DNA from: [Erwinia] mediterraneensis
GTDB taxonomy: Bacteria; Pseudomonadota; Gammaproteobacteria; Enterobacterales; Enterobacteriaceae
Assembly: GCF_900604315.1 (NCBI RefSeq)
Contig: NZ_LR026978.1
Span: forward strand, 423,901 to 487,900
DNA: 64,000 nucleotides
Direction of reading: 5' to 3'
The first letter of the stretch is position 1. Every line of letters begins with the position of its first letter. The translations under genes were made by a program, and so were the position numbers. The notes below the pieces were generated by a model that made no database searches, was not told the origin of the DNA, and worked only from the letters and a program-made list of their open reading frames with translations. Positions 51,579 through 60,886 of this stretch are shown here, piece by piece.

Positions 51579-54172
51579 CCTTCGAACCCTCCCCGGTCAC
51601 TGTAGGTGCTGCGGGCCCGAGCCTGTGCCTGACGCTCTTTCGCCTCCAGACGACGCATGACTTCATTAACCAGATCCTGCTGGCTCTGGCCGGGCTGCTG
51701 CACAATGGTGAATGAAAAGCTGTTGTGGATCGGCGCGGTCTGTTGCCTTGCCTGGCTGCTGTTAATGCCCCCTGCAACCTGAGACTTTGCTGGCAGGCTC
51801 ATCGGATGAACCGGACGGGCAGCAGCTGGCGTGGCAGCCACACCCATAGCCAGCGCGGCCGCCGTCGCCAGTGCAGCAGTACGGCTGCGGCTGATTACGC
51901 TGGCCGGGCCGTGCACAATTTCCGGCCCGTTCTCACCTGCAATCCCGAACTGACCAGACGGAATCACCCCGCCCTGGTCAAACAGCCCGGCAAAGCCGTT
52001 TGCCAGTGGTATTCCTGACTCCGGTAGCGCTGCGGGTTTTATCCAGTCAGGCAGATAGCTGCGCAGGGATGAAAGTTTACTTTTCAGTGCTTCCCACTTC
52101 TGGCTGATACCGGCTATCAGGCTGTCGATCATCCGCGCGCCAGCTTCCTGAAACCGCGCGGGCAGCGCCTGCACTACAGCCACAATCTCATTCCATTTTG
52201 TGCTGATACAGATTTTGACTGAGGACCAGGCGCTGCTGGCACCGCTGCGGATAATGTTCCACAGTGCAGCAAACTTCGGTCCCAGCGTGCTCCAGTTCTG
52301 CCAGATATACAGCGCTCCGGCAGCAATCACCCCCACTACGGCCAGAATCGGGTTTGCCAGCATCAGCCGTCCCAGCCATAGCACGCCGTTGCCCACAATA
52401 CCGATTGCACCACGAATGAGGCTGAAGGCGCTCACGGCCTTCAATCCCAACAGGCTGCAACTCATACGCAGCAGTGCCAGCGGACCGAGGATGGCAGCAA
52501 TACTCAGCGTGATAGTACCCAGAACCGTAAGCAATCCACCCAGCGCCAGTGCCGAACCGGTGATCACGCGAGTCAGTTGCGGATGTTGTGCCATCCATTT
52601 CCCCACCCGCGACGTTAATGCCGTTACGCTTTGCGCTACTGAACGCAAAGGAGAGTTAACGCTGTTGAACAGGGTGATCCCGACATCTTCCCAGGCTGAC
52701 GACAGGCTTTTGAGATCGCCACTCAGGTTATCCGACATTGTGCCAGCCACCTTGCCCGCCTCGCCCTGTGCTGCCTTCACCTCTTGAACCAGTTTCTTTA
52801 ACTGCCCGGTCCCGGCCTGCTCAACCAGAACGCTCAGCGCTGAAAACGCCTCTTCACCGGCAATATGCTTAAAGAGTCCCGCCTGACGGGCGTTGCCCAT
52901 TTTCCGGGTTTTGACATACATCTCAGATAGCAAATCAATCAACGGGCGGAGATTCCCCCGTGCATCTTTGGTTTTGAGGTTCAGTTCTGCCAGCGCTTTG
53001 ACGGCCATTTTGGGCGGCGCAGCCATCCGCGACAGAATAGCCCGCAATGATGTGCCCGCCTGGCTTCCCTGAATGCCCGCATCGCCCAGCTTACCTGCCG
53101 CCGCCGTTGCGGTTTCCAGATCCACGCCAAGCGTTGCCGCAACAGGTGCCACATATTTCATGGTTTCACCCAGCGTTTGCAGACTGGTATTTGAACGGGT
53201 AAATGTCGCGACCAGGCTGTCGCTGACCCGGCTCATCTGGTCAGACGGGAGTTTGAAGCCAGTAAGAATGTTGGAGCCGATATCCGCCGTGGTGGCGAAA
53301 TCCGTTCCACCGGCCAGAGACATATTCAGCGTACCGGGCATGGCCTTGCGGATCTGGTCGGGTGTAAATCCGGCCATTGCATAAAAGCTCTGTCCCTGCG
53401 CCACATCATTTGCTGTGAAAGCTGTCGTCGCCCCCAGATAACGTGCCTGCGCGCGCAGAGCCGCCATTTCTGCCGAGTCTTTTTTCAGCCTCGTCAACGC
53501 CTGCACTTTTGACATCCCCTGCTCAAACTCAAAGCCGGGCCTCATGGTCCCCCTGGAGGCATACAGCATTCCGATCCCGGCTCCGGTCATAGCTGTGCCA
53601 TTCCTGGCCATCCGATCCCGTACTTCAAGCGTGTTGCGATAACGCTCCCGTATGGCATTCAGTTTTCGCTGTTGTTCACCCAGCCGTCTCAGCTCTGACT
53701 GCTGACGCGCCAGCGCGGCGCTGGCCGCTGCCGCGTCGGTTTTCAGACGGCGCTGCGCTTCACTTAACTGCCGGGTATTAATACCGGCTGCGCTCAGCGC
53801 CTCGCGCTGGCGCTGCACCGACAGGCGCAGCCCGTTGTATTTTGTCTGAAGTTCACTGGCCCGGTTTTTTGCCTGCTCCAGCAGTCGCGCCTGCTGGGAG
53901 GTGGGTCGGTTTGTCGCGGCAAACTGTACCGCCAGCTGCGCTGCCTCCTGCCTGGCAACCGCCAGATTTTTCCCTGTAATCGCAAGCTGGGAGCGGGTTT
54001 TGCGGAATCCGTCAATCCTCCCGGCCTGGTCATTCAGGGATTTCAGCGTGTCTTTGCTGGCTTTCAGCGCCGCAGCCAGCGCTTTTGAACCAGTCTGCAC
54101 ATGTCGCAGAGGACGGGTGATTTTATCCACCGCGTTTAGAATTACCTGCAAACGCAGGTCTCTGTTACTCAT
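51575..54172 (-). CDS. T: Tail tape measure protein gpT (P2-like)
   Basis: An 865-residue tape measure protein that sets tail length. It has an N-terminal coiled-coil-rich part (about 25-170), the TP901-type tape measure core (FEQGMSKVQALTRL, GATTAFTANDVAQGQSFYAMAGF), a hydrophobic central part (about 560-640) and a Gln/Arg-rich C terminus. The open frame extends to 54295, but that part overlaps E' in another frame; ATG 54172, with GGAG upstream, gives MSNRDLRLQVILNAVDKI. Confidence 0.92.
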   Translation of the reverse strand: MSNRDLRLQVILNAVDKITRPLRHVQTGSKALAAALKASKDTLKSLNDQAGRIDGFRKTRSQLAITGKNLAVARQEAAQLAVQFAATNRPTSQQARLLEQAKNRASELQTKYNGLRLSVQRQREALSAAGINTRQLSEAQRRLKTDAAAASAALARQQSELRRLGEQQRKLNAIRERYRNTLEVRDRMARNGTAMTGAGIGMLYASRGTMRPGFEFEQGMSKVQALTRLKKDSAEMAALRAQARYLGATTAFTANDVAQGQSFYAMAGFTPDQIRKAMPGTLNMSLAGGTDFATTADIGSNILTGFKLPSDQMSRVSDSLVATFTRSNTSLQTLGETMKYVAPVAATLGVDLETATAAAGKLGDAGIQGSQAGTSLRAILSRMAAPPKMAVKALAELNLKTKDARGNLRPLIDLLSEMYVKTRKMGNARQAGLFKHIAGEEAFSALSVLVEQAGTGQLKKLVQEVKAAQGEAGKVAGTMSDNLSGDLKSLSSAWEDVGITLFNSVNSPLRSVAQSVTALTSRVGKWMAQHPQLTRVITGSALALGGLLTVLGTITLSIAAILGPLALLRMSCSLLGLKAVSAFSLIRGAIGIVGNGVLWLGRLMLANPILAVVGVIAAGALYIWQNWSTLGPKFAALWNIIRSGASSAWSSVKICISTKWNEIVAVVQALPARFQEAGARMIDSLIAGISQKWEALKSKLSSLRSYLPDWIKPAALPESGIPLANGFAGLFDQGGVIPSGQFGIAGENGPEIVHGPASVISRSRTAALATAAALAMGVAATPAAARPVHPMSLPAKSQVAGGINSSQARQQTAPIHNSFSFTIVQQPGQSQQDLVNEVMRRLEAKERQAQARARSTYSDRGGFEG

Positions 54173-54346
54173 TGTCACCGGCTCCACTTCGCAGCATCGC
54201 TTTATGCCGCCACTCCAGCACCTCCGTAAGCGGCATTGCGTCGGTAACGGACGGCGGCCAGTGAAAAACAGTGGCGATATCCGCCACCAGGTCATCTACC
54301 GTCAGGCTGTCGGGAAAGCTGACAGCGCCGACTTCGGCAACAAAAA
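54165..54346 (-). CDS. E': gpE' extension, reached by -1 frameshift from E
   Basis: In the -1 frame of gene E, the sequence after the slippery site reads through VAEVGAVSFPDSLTVDDLVADI and then HWPPSVTDAMPLTEVLEWRHK, ending GDNE-stop just inside the T start. This is the P2-type E' tail chaperone extension; it has no start of its own and is made only as an E+E' fusion of about 150 residues. Confidence 0.87.
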
Positions 54347-54619
54347 AGTGACAACCTCCACCGACAGCGCAAGCAGATCTGCCGGGTCCATTTCCACAAT
54401 TTCATGCGGCTGCAGTGCGGGCAGGCTGATGCGCGGAATAAGCGTCATCATGGCGTTTACGTCCATGTCCATCAGCGCCTGCAGGCGGGTGCCACGCAGC
54501 GCACCAGACTGCGGCTTACGCAACGTGACGCTGGTTATCACCTCTTTGCCCCGGATTACCGGCGTGTCGAGGGTGACAGTTTTCTGCTGCGGTGCAGTAT
54601 CAATCTGTTTTTCAGTCAT
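54302..54619 (-). CDS. E: Tail assembly chaperone gpE (P2-like)
   Basis: A 105-residue tail chaperone. Its Leu/Pro-rich middle (MDVNAMMTLIPRISLPALQPHEIVEMDPADLL) fits the phage tail E family. Near the C terminus the codons ACT TTT TTG contain the P2 slippery heptamer T TTT TTG (plus-strand 54341-54347), where a fraction of ribosomes shift -1 into E'. It lies 56 bases after FII. Confidence 0.9.
   Translation of the reverse strand: MTEKQIDTAPQQKTVTLDTPVIRGKEVITSVTLRKPQSGALRGTRLQALMDMDVNAMMTLIPRISLPALQPHEIVEMDPADLLALSVEVVTFLLPKSALSAFPTA
54341..54347 (-). promoter_or_regulatory. Programmed -1 frameshift site in gene E
   Basis: Read on the minus strand this is T TTT TTG in the frame of E, followed by the E' frame without a stop. 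The same heptamer is used in P2 for the E+E' product. Confidence 0.85.
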
Positions 54620-54675
54620 CGTGTTATGTCCAGAACAGGGAACAGAAGCGGACAGGTTTTACCCTGCCGGCGTTA

Positions 54676-55191
54676 TCAGAGGCCCAGCGCTTTACGATGC
54701 TCTTCCATCATGTCCACGCCGTTGACGATCTCTACCATGTTGATCAAATCAACCTCATAGAGCACTTCGCCGTTAATGGTCAGCTTCGCGTAACTGTTGG
54801 TGCTGCTGACTTTAGTTGTGCTGCTTTCGCCGGTTTTCCACTCGCCGGAATCCACCTCTTTGTGACGCCCGCGCACAACCAGCTCCACGGCCTGCACTTC
54901 GCCGGTGTCGTCGCGCTGAATGGAACCGGTAAAACGCAGCTGGATACCATCAACCCTGGCTTTGCTCATCTGCCTGAATAACAGCAATTCAGTGCCGCCA
55001 ATGGAAAATTCCGTGTCCAGCGCGCCGTCATCCAGCCCCATATCAACATCCACCGCGCCCGGCATCCCACCGCCGCGATACTTCTCAAATTTACGGGTGA
55101 ATTTAGGCAGCGTCAGTGACTCAACAATCCCCTGCCAGTTGTTCCCGTCATTGAACAGGTTCAGGTGTTTTAATTTACGTGGTAAAGCCAT
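54676..55191 (-). CDS. FII: Major tail tube protein gpFII (P2-like)
   Basis: A 171-residue tail tube protein (P2 FII 172). It has MALPRKLKHLNLFNDGNNWQG at the N terminus, LTLPKFTRKFEKYRGGGMPG and the C-terminal LINMVEIVNGVDMMEEHRKALGL-type end. It lies 10 bases after FI and is co-transcribed with it. Confidence 0.93.
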   Translation of the reverse strand: MALPRKLKHLNLFNDGNNWQGIVESLTLPKFTRKFEKYRGGGMPGAVDVDMGLDDGALDTEFSIGGTELLLFRQMSKARVDGIQLRFTGSIQRDDTGEVQAVELVVRGRHKEVDSGEWKTGESSTTKVSSTNSYAKLTINGEVLYEVDLINMVEIVNGVDMMEEHRKALGL

Positions 55192-55201
55192 GATGTTCCC
55201 C

Positions 55202-56374
55202 CTACGCGCTGACCTGGCTGGAGAAGTCCAGCAGATACCGATCGGTGATGCGCTGGCGCAGCATCAGGTTTTCCAGCGGCGGCACCGGCGTGTAGTCATA
55301 ATCGATAGTGAGTCTCCCGGCTTTCAGGGAGTCTTTATCGTTTACAGACTCGTCCAGCCAGCAGTCTGCGCAAGTGATGTAGCCCTGGGCTTTCAGACTG
55401 CGCAGTTTGGCGCGAATACCTTCGATAATGTCGCGGGCCAGTGATGGGTTAAGCGGTTTGTCCACCGCCCACATGTGCGCTTCCGCCATGGTGTCAGCCA
55501 GTACCTGCGCCGTACGGGTGTAGTTTTCAAAGGCAAACAGTGGATCGTCACTGAGGCAGCGGGAACCCCAGAAGCGGAAGCCATCTTTGCGGATCAGCGT
55601 AGTGATGTCGTGCTGGTTGAGAAGACCCGCATCGGTGGCCGGGTCCTGCAGATCCCAGAACACATCGGCGGAAATGCCGGTGACGCCGTTCACGCCAACA
55701 TTGGAGAGGGTTTTGTGCCAGCCGATCTGCTCGTCGATTCTGGCGCGCAGGCCAAGCGCGCGGGCGGTGGCATAAGCCGTTGCGTCTGCATTCAGTACGG
55801 TGTCAAAACTGATGAAGTCAGGCCAGATCAGCATCCCCTCGCGCTGGCTGAAACTGGTGCGGTAGGCAATGGCTTCCTCTACCGTTTTGCAGCCATACGC
55901 GGAGAGATAAGCGAATCCGCGCAGGCGCTGCGCCACGCTCAACAGTTCAGTAGCCACCGCCTGCGTGTCATGCCCCGGCACACCGAGAATGCGCGGTTTC
56001 ACACCGAGTTTCGACTGCGCTGAAAGCAGGGCTTTCATGCCCGTTTTTTTACCGTCAGCGGTCACGCCGCCGATAATGTTGGACGTGGTTTCCGCCTCCG
56101 TTTCGCCCTGGGCCACGCGCACCACAACGGTTACGGGTTTGGCCTGATCAGCAATCGCATCCAGTGAACGGGCCAGCGTGCCAGACTCGCCCGCTTTACC
56201 GCTGGCAGTCAGTATGTCAGTAAGCAAAACGGGTTTATTTAACGGAAAGGTGGCCGCGTCAGCATCGTCTGCGGTGCAGACCATGCCCACAATCGCGGTG
56301 CTCACCGTTCGGATTGTGCGGGTGCCTGCGTTAACTTCGGTAACGCGTACACCATGGTGATAATCGTCTGCCAT
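55202..56374 (-). CDS. FI: Tail sheath protein gpFI (P2-like)
   Basis: A 390-residue contractile tail sheath protein. Typical parts are [17 protein letters not shown] at the N terminus, [28 protein letters not shown] and [23 protein letters not shown]. It is the first gene after an Ogr box and starts the FI-FII-E-T-U-D operon, as in P2. Confidence 0.94.
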   Translation of the reverse strand: MADDYHHGVRVTEVNAGTRTIRTVSTAIVGMVCTADDADAATFPLNKPVLLTDILTASGKAGESGTLARSLDAIADQAKPVTVVVRVAQGETEAETTSNIIGGVTADGKKTGMKALLSAQSKLGVKPRILGVPGHDTQAVATELLSVAQRLRGFAYLSAYGCKTVEEAIAYRTSFSQREGMLIWPDFISFDTVLNADATAYATARALGLRARIDEQIGWHKTLSNVGVNGVTGISADVFWDLQDPATDAGLLNQHDITTLIRKDGFRFWGSRCLSDDPLFAFENYTRTAQVLADTMAEAHMWAVDKPLNPSLARDIIEGIRAKLRSLKAQGYITCADCWLDESVNDKDSLKAGRLTIDYDYTPVPPLENLMLRQRITDRYLLDFSSQVSA

Positions 56375-56443
56375 GTAGCAAATCTCCGGTTAAGGGGTTC
56401 CACTATGGTCAGCCGCAGCCCGCCGGGATTCACGCGTGGGCTG

Positions 56444-56463
56444 TTGTGTGAGAATTGATACAA
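56444..56463 (-). promoter_or_regulatory. Ogr box of the FI (PF) promoter
   Basis: TTGT-N12-ACAA, perfect. With Ogr bound at -55 the transcript would begin near 56,398, leaving a 24-base leader before FI. Confidence 0.85.
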
Positions 56464-56503
56464 GGGAAACAGGACAGAAGGCCCGCATTCAGCGGGCATT
56501 GGG

Positions 56504-57046
56504 TTACGCGGGTTGTGCAGGCCAGGTGATATCGGGCGCGATGGCAGTATCAATGCGATTCAGCAATACCCGATACTTTTTCCATGCGAGGAGTCGATTT
56601 TTCTCCTCATCAGTCGCAATATCGAGTTCGGCGGCATCCTGCAGCGGCGCTATCTTTTCCGATGCCTGAGCAAGTAACTTCTGCTTCTGGCTTTCTGCGC
56701 GTTGCTGCAACTCTTCTGGCGTGTAAGCACGGGGAACAATTTTGATTCCGTCAAAAACCCAGTCGCCGGATATGGCCAGGTCCTCCGGTATCTCATCCAC
56801 CGGGATTTCAGCCACCGAAGCACCAACAGGCCAGAGCGTTGAAGCGTCGGTACTGAATGACAGAACAATCCCCGCCTGATCGTAAACAATTTTCATCGTG
56901 TCATCAGCAAAGGCTTTCTGACATTCATACCAGTCTGCGCCTTCGCCTGACTGGAGAAAGACGATTTCCGGATTGATTTCCAGTATCTGCTTTTGCTGTT
57001 CATTATCCGGGATATATAACTGAAAATTGGTAAATTTTTTCATCAT
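56504..57046 (-). CDS. Tail fibre assembly protein (gpG/Tfa family)
   Basis: A 180-residue tail fibre assembly chaperone with the Caudovirales tail-fibre-assembly C-terminal part ([29 protein letters not shown]). It starts in the overlap with the tail fibre gene stop (ATGATGA), so it is the partner of that fibre. An upstream frame to 57082 is unlikely. Its N terminus ([16 protein letters not shown]) resembles P2 gpG-type proteins. Confidence 0.88.
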   Translation of the reverse strand: MMKKFTNFQLYIPDNEQQKQILEINPEIVFLQSGEGADWYECQKAFADDTMKIVYDQAGIVLSFSTDASTLWPVGASVAEIPVDEIPEDLAISGDWVFDGIKIVPRAYTPEELQQRAESQKQKLLAQASEKIAPLQDAAELDIATDEEKNRLLAWKKYRVLLNRIDTAIAPDITWPAQPA

Positions 57047-58362
57047 ATTGATCCTGCCGTGTACCATGTCCCGTTGATGCAATACTGCAATGGCCTTGCC
57101 TGCGTGCTATCAATGAATTCATCTCTGTTGCCGTTGATGGAAGCCGTCACAACGTATCCGGCTTTATCGGTCCAGCCTGGTCCTTTCCAGGTCTGAACAG
57201 AGGATTTGGTACCCAGCCTGATACCCGTGATAAAGCGGGAGTTACATTCAGCTTTGGTGTATGCCCCAATATCAGCGGCTGATGGTTTGCTGACGGAGGT
57301 ATAAACCTGCGCCCAGCCAGACCAGACCGCATCATTAGAATCACGTCGGGAACGAATATACACAGGCGCATGAGCGCCACTGGTGCCACTCCAGCCAATC
57401 AGCAACTCTCCTTCCCCGCCAGCCTGCGCACCTTTAAGGTGTAAAACGTTGCCATAAACCGCCGGATAGCCATTGTTATAGGCTTCGTACATCTGGATCC
57501 CGGCAATGCCCTGTGCGGTTCCGCTTAGTGCATTCACTCTGTTGCGGGATACCAGGGTATTGATATTCACGTCAGCCGAGCCGTCAAAACGCATGCCGTT
57601 GATATTGCGGGCCGTCTGCAGTTTGGTGGCTGTAGTCGCATTGCCGGTTAAGTCACCTGTGATCCCGCTGTTGAATGTCTGCTGTGCGCTCCAGGTATTG
57701 ACCTTGTTCAGCAACGGAATTTTTTCACCGCTGGTGCCGAGCGCTTTTAAACCGAGGTTCTGGAGCGTCTCAGTCACCAGGCCAGCCTCTTTGATTTCCG
57801 CCAGGGCACAGGCGATCTGCAGATATTGTGAATGCGGGTTCTGCGCTGCCTGATGTTTTTCCATCACCTCATCAACGTAAGCGCGTACTTCAATAATTGC
57901 ATCATCCACATATTTACGGGTCGCAAGTATCACAGAAGGATCAATTTTCAACGTTACTGCGGCGGTGCTGCTGACGATAAGGATCAGGCGGATAGTCTGC
58001 GTGCGCCCGCTGCCTTCCTGCAACAGAGGTTTATAGGTTTCGGCACAGTTCGCGACAGCTATCAGTTCGTCTTCATCGTCAAACAATCCGATTTCACGGA
58101 TCCAGAACCCGCCGTCACGTTCAGGGATAACCTGTTCCGCAATAATCTGGTTCGTATTCAGCGGGTCAATCGTCAGGAGATTCAGCCCGGCGCGACGTTT
58201 CTCGCCCCGTAGCTGCGTCTGCATGGGGTCCGGTGTGGGCAGCGAACCGCCGCCGTCGCCCACGGCCATTTGCGTAATGTTGAGTTTTGTCCCCAGCGCG
58301 GCAAATTGTGCCAGTTTAGCGGCACCGCGATGAGTAAGAAGAGCATAAAATTTAGACGCCAT
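57043..58362 (-). CDS. H: Tail fibre protein gpH (P2-like, short)
   Basis: A 439-residue tail fibre. The N-terminal part ([21 protein letters not shown] to about residue 160; [30 protein letters not shown]) is the conserved P2 gpH base-plate-binding domain. The C-terminal two-thirds, which bind the host receptor, are different and end in a WYTAGSI tip. It is much shorter than P2 gpH (669), so host range should differ. It overlaps gene I by 11 bases. Confidence 0.9.
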   Translation of the reverse strand: MASKFYALLTHRGAAKLAQFAALGTKLNITQMAVGDGGGSLPTPDPMQTQLRGEKRRAGLNLLTIDPLNTNQIIAEQVIPERDGGFWIREIGLFDDEDELIAVANCAETYKPLLQEGSGRTQTIRLILIVSSTAAVTLKIDPSVILATRKYVDDAIIEVRAYVDEVMEKHQAAQNPHSQYLQIACALAEIKEAGLVTETLQNLGLKALGTSGEKIPLLNKVNTWSAQQTFNSGITGDLTGNATTATKLQTARNINGMRFDGSADVNINTLVSRNRVNALSGTAQGIAGIQMYEAYNNGYPAVYGNVLHLKGAQAGGEGELLIGWSGTSGAHAPVYIRSRRDSNDAVWSGWAQVYTSVSKPSAADIGAYTKAECNSRFITGIRLGTKSSVQTWKGPGWTDKAGYVVTASINGNRDEFIDSTQARPLQYCINGTWYTAGSI

Positions 58363-58969
58363 CGCTAATCCTCATGGTGTCGATGATATGTACAGCGGCT
58401 CCGGTCACTTCCTCGCCGGTGACTTCTATTGTTTCCGGAAACCAGGGGTAAACCGTCAGGGTGTCGCCGCTGTAACAGCCAGCGGCAGCGTAAACTTCAC
58501 CGGTTGATTGCAGATTTATCGACATGCCGATCAGGTGCCGGCTGCATGGTTTGGCGTCGCTGATCAGGCGCTCCAGCTCCAGAAAGGTTTCTTCTGTAAT
58601 CCCCTGGTCCTGAACGCTGATATCCAGCCGAAACGTGCCCGGTGTCTCGCCGGTCTGCCACCACTCAATAATGCGCAGTAAGAAGCCGAACGGCTCGACC
58701 ACGCGCCGCATGGCACTGATTGTTCCTTTATGCTGATGGATATAAAAAGCATCCTGGACGACCCGGCGTTTGAGGCTCTCCGTCCAGCTTTCATCCCAAC
58801 GATCCACGGAGAACGCCCAGGCGAGATAAGGAAGAAAATTCACCGGACAGGTCGCCGGATTCCATAAATCGCGCAGCGGAACCTGCAGATCGGAAATGCC
58901 GCTGCAGCTTTGCGCCAGTCGTCGCTCAAGCGGCGATGAGCCTGGCGGTAGCAGACTATTCATCGACAC
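58352..58969 (-). CDS. I: Tail protein gpI (P2-like)
   Basis: A 205-residue base-plate wedge protein. The motif LPYLAWAFSVDRWDESW and the following VVQDAFYIHQHKGT are typical of phage tail protein I. It is about 30 residues longer than P2 gpI, at the C terminus. It overlaps J (14 bases) and H. Confidence 0.92.
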   Translation of the reverse strand: MSMNSLLPPGSSPLERRLAQSCSGISDLQVPLRDLWNPATCPVNFLPYLAWAFSVDRWDESWTESLKRRVVQDAFYIHQHKGTISAMRRVVEPFGFLLRIIEWWQTGETPGTFRLDISVQDQGITEETFLELERLISDAKPCSRHLIGMSINLQSTGEVYAAAGCYSGDTLTVYPWFPETIEVTGEEVTGAAVHIIDTMRISDGV

Positions 58970-59864
58970 CCCCGTTAGTTATGCACCATTCGATGCAGGT
59001 TGCAGCCTGCGTCCTGTCCAGAACCTTGTCTTCCGTCGGGGACACCAGTTCAACACGTTGCACGCCTTCAACATGCAGCGCGGCATAGATGGCACTGCGG
59101 CGAATATTACGCCCGAGCCGCGTCTGGCTGGCGATGTACTTCTGCAGGCTGGCTTTTGCCGCCGCCATGACCGGCTCAGCCTCCGGTCCCGGATCAAGAA
59201 AGAGAGTGGCATCCACGCGGTACGGGATAATCTCGGCGCTGCGTACCGTCAGACGGTCAGCCACAGGGCGCACGTTCTCGCTGTTAAGCGCCTGCTCAAT
59301 CACTGCCAGCAGGTCGTCTCCAGCCGTGCCGTCACCCTCACGGCTCAGTACGGTAAGTACTACCTCCGCCGGTGCCGGGCTGGTCGCGCTGGCATCAGCT
59401 ACACGCCCGTCTGCACTTCTGGCGTGAAATTCATAAGCTGCCGTCGGGCCAGCAACTGACAGCCCCTCAAAGGCATCGGGTACACGCAGGCGCAGCGCTT
59501 CATCGCTTTCCATCACCGCTGCGATCGGCGGTACAGCCTCATTATTCGCAGGTGTCACCGTCAGGCGCTTCACGTTGTAGTTGGCTGCCAGCTGATCCAG
59601 ATCGCTGCCGATGGCATACGCCACCATGACCGCCTGCGCGGCTTCATTGATACGCTGACGCAGCAGGAGCTCCCGGTAGGTGCTTTCCTGCAGCAGTTTG
59701 GTGATGGGTTCTGATTCCAGCGCCAGCGTGCGGCGCACCGCTTCCTGCTCATCCGCCGGATAAAGGGCAATAAATGCCGCTTTGCGCTCTGCCAGCAGGG
59801 TTTCGAAATCAGGTACTTCTACCACGTCTGGTGCGGGTAGCTGTGAGAGGTCAATAACCGCCAC
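58956..59864 (-). CDS. J: Base-plate protein gpJ (P2-like)
   Basis: A 302-residue base-plate wedge protein, identical in length to P2 gpJ. It begins with GTG (59862-59864), with GGGAGG five bases upstream, giving VAVIDLSQLPAPDVVEVPDFE. The frame is open to 59885 but lacks a ribosome site there. Conserved parts include SDLDQLAANYNVKRL and RTQAATCIEWCIT near the end. Confidence 0.92.
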   Translation of the reverse strand: MAVIDLSQLPAPDVVEVPDFETLLAERKAAFIALYPADEQEAVRRTLALESEPITKLLQESTYRELLLRQRINEAAQAVMVAYAIGSDLDQLAANYNVKRLTVTPANNEAVPPIAAVMESDEALRLRVPDAFEGLSVAGPTAAYEFHARSADGRVADASATSPAPAEVVLTVLSREGDGTAGDDLLAVIEQALNSENVRPVADRLTVRSAEIIPYRVDATLFLDPGPEAEPVMAAAKASLQKYIASQTRLGRNIRRSAIYAALHVEGVQRVELVSPTEDKVLDRTQAATCIEWCITNGGVDE

Positions 59865-60210
59865 GGTATCCTCCCGTTGTAACACTCATGACAACCGGCG
59901 AACCGTCCACCCGTTGCCCGGCCAGTTCCACCTGCATCGCACCCTCGAAGTTACGGCTCAAGTTGATCTGGCTCAGGCGGATACGTGGCTCCCAGCGGCT
60001 AAGCGCACTGTACACCGCCGCCATCAGTTGCAGGTCCAGAGCCTCATTCTGCGGCTGGTCAATCAGACGGGAAAGCAGCGAGCCATATTCCCGCCGGGCG
60101 AGGCGGCTGCCCTGCGGCGTCAGCAGAATGTCCTGTACCGACTGACTGATATGATCCATATCGGTAATGGCCAGCCCGGTTTGTTGATTCATGCCGGTGT
60201 ACATCGTCAA
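59851..60210 (-). CDS. W: Base-plate protein gpW (P2-like)
   Basis: A 119-residue gp25-like lysozyme-fold base-plate protein. The segment DHISQSVQDILLTPQGSRLARREYGSLLS is the family signature. It overlaps V by 4 bases and J by 14 bases. Confidence 0.93.
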   Translation of the reverse strand: MTMYTGMNQQTGLAITDMDHISQSVQDILLTPQGSRLARREYGSLLSRLIDQPQNEALDLQLMAAVYSALSRWEPRIRLSQINLSRNFEGAMQVELAGQRVDGSPVVMSVTTGGYRGGY

Positions 60211-60785
60211 TGCGGGCCTCCCGTCATGTTTTTACCCTTCTCTACGCCATCATGTTTATGGTCATCCACTACGACACCGTTCGAACTCATCGCCCCACCG
60301 TCCTGCGTCACGGCACCGTTGATCACCGTTTCGGCATTCACCCGCATCTGGTCCGCCGTCACGATGAACTGGCTGGTCTTCAGTTCGATACTGTCTGACG
60401 CTTCAATCAGTACGCTTTTGATTCCCTTAATCAGCCAGCGCCCGGTTGCCGGTTCGTACTCAAACCATCCGCCGTCCGGGTACTCGGTAACGCTGCCGTC
60501 CTCAGAATCTGACGGCGGCGGGAAGTCATTGGAGTAAATGGCAGGCAGGGCAAAGGCGGTTTCAAGATTGCCGCCCAGGCTCAGCAGCACAACCTGTTCC
60601 CCAACCGTCGGTTTCCACCAGTTGCGGGTATTCCCGGCGCGCAGGGTGAGCCAGTTAATCCAGTTGGTTTCGAGGTCGCCCGTTTTCACCCGACAAAGCC
60701 AGTTTTTCTTGTCCACAGCCGAGACGGTCCCGGTACGGATCAGGTTGGTAATGAGGCGCAGGAGTTCGGTGAGTTGTGCGTTCAT
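60207..60785 (-). CDS. V: Base-plate spike protein gpV (P2-like)
   Basis: A 192-residue membrane-piercing spike. It has the OB-fold N terminus (LIRTGTVSAVDKKNWLCRVKTGDLETNW, NWWKPTVGEQVVLLS), a beta-helix region, and the tip motif HKHDG. The His-x-His in this motif holds iron in the P2 spike. The start is ATG 60785 (MNAQLTELLRLITN), aligned with the P2 N terminus; the frame is open to 60863 without homology. An Ogr box lies close upstream. Confidence 0.92.
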   Translation of the reverse strand: MNAQLTELLRLITNLIRTGTVSAVDKKNWLCRVKTGDLETNWINWLTLRAGNTRNWWKPTVGEQVVLLSLGGNLETAFALPAIYSNDFPPPSDSEDGSVTEYPDGGWFEYEPATGRWLIKGIKSVLIEASDSIELKTSQFIVTADQMRVNAETVINGAVTQDGGAMSSNGVVVDDHKHDGVEKGKNMTGGPH

Positions 60786-60829
60786 CCCATAATAATGCTT
60801 AAATTTTTCTTTATTTAAACCGCATTGCT

Positions 60830-60849
60830 TTGTATGGTTTATGGTACAA
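60830..60849 (-). promoter_or_regulatory. Ogr box of the V (PV) promoter
   Basis: TTGT-N12-ACAA, perfect. Its centre is 54.5 bases from the V start codon, so an Ogr promoter of standard geometry would start transcription almost at the ATG. A TATTAT -10-like element lies at 60789-60794. It marks the edge of the original phage sequence next to the defence cassette. Confidence 0.78.
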
Positions 60850-60886
60850 CGATAGAAAAACACTACATTTCACTTAAAGGAAAATT

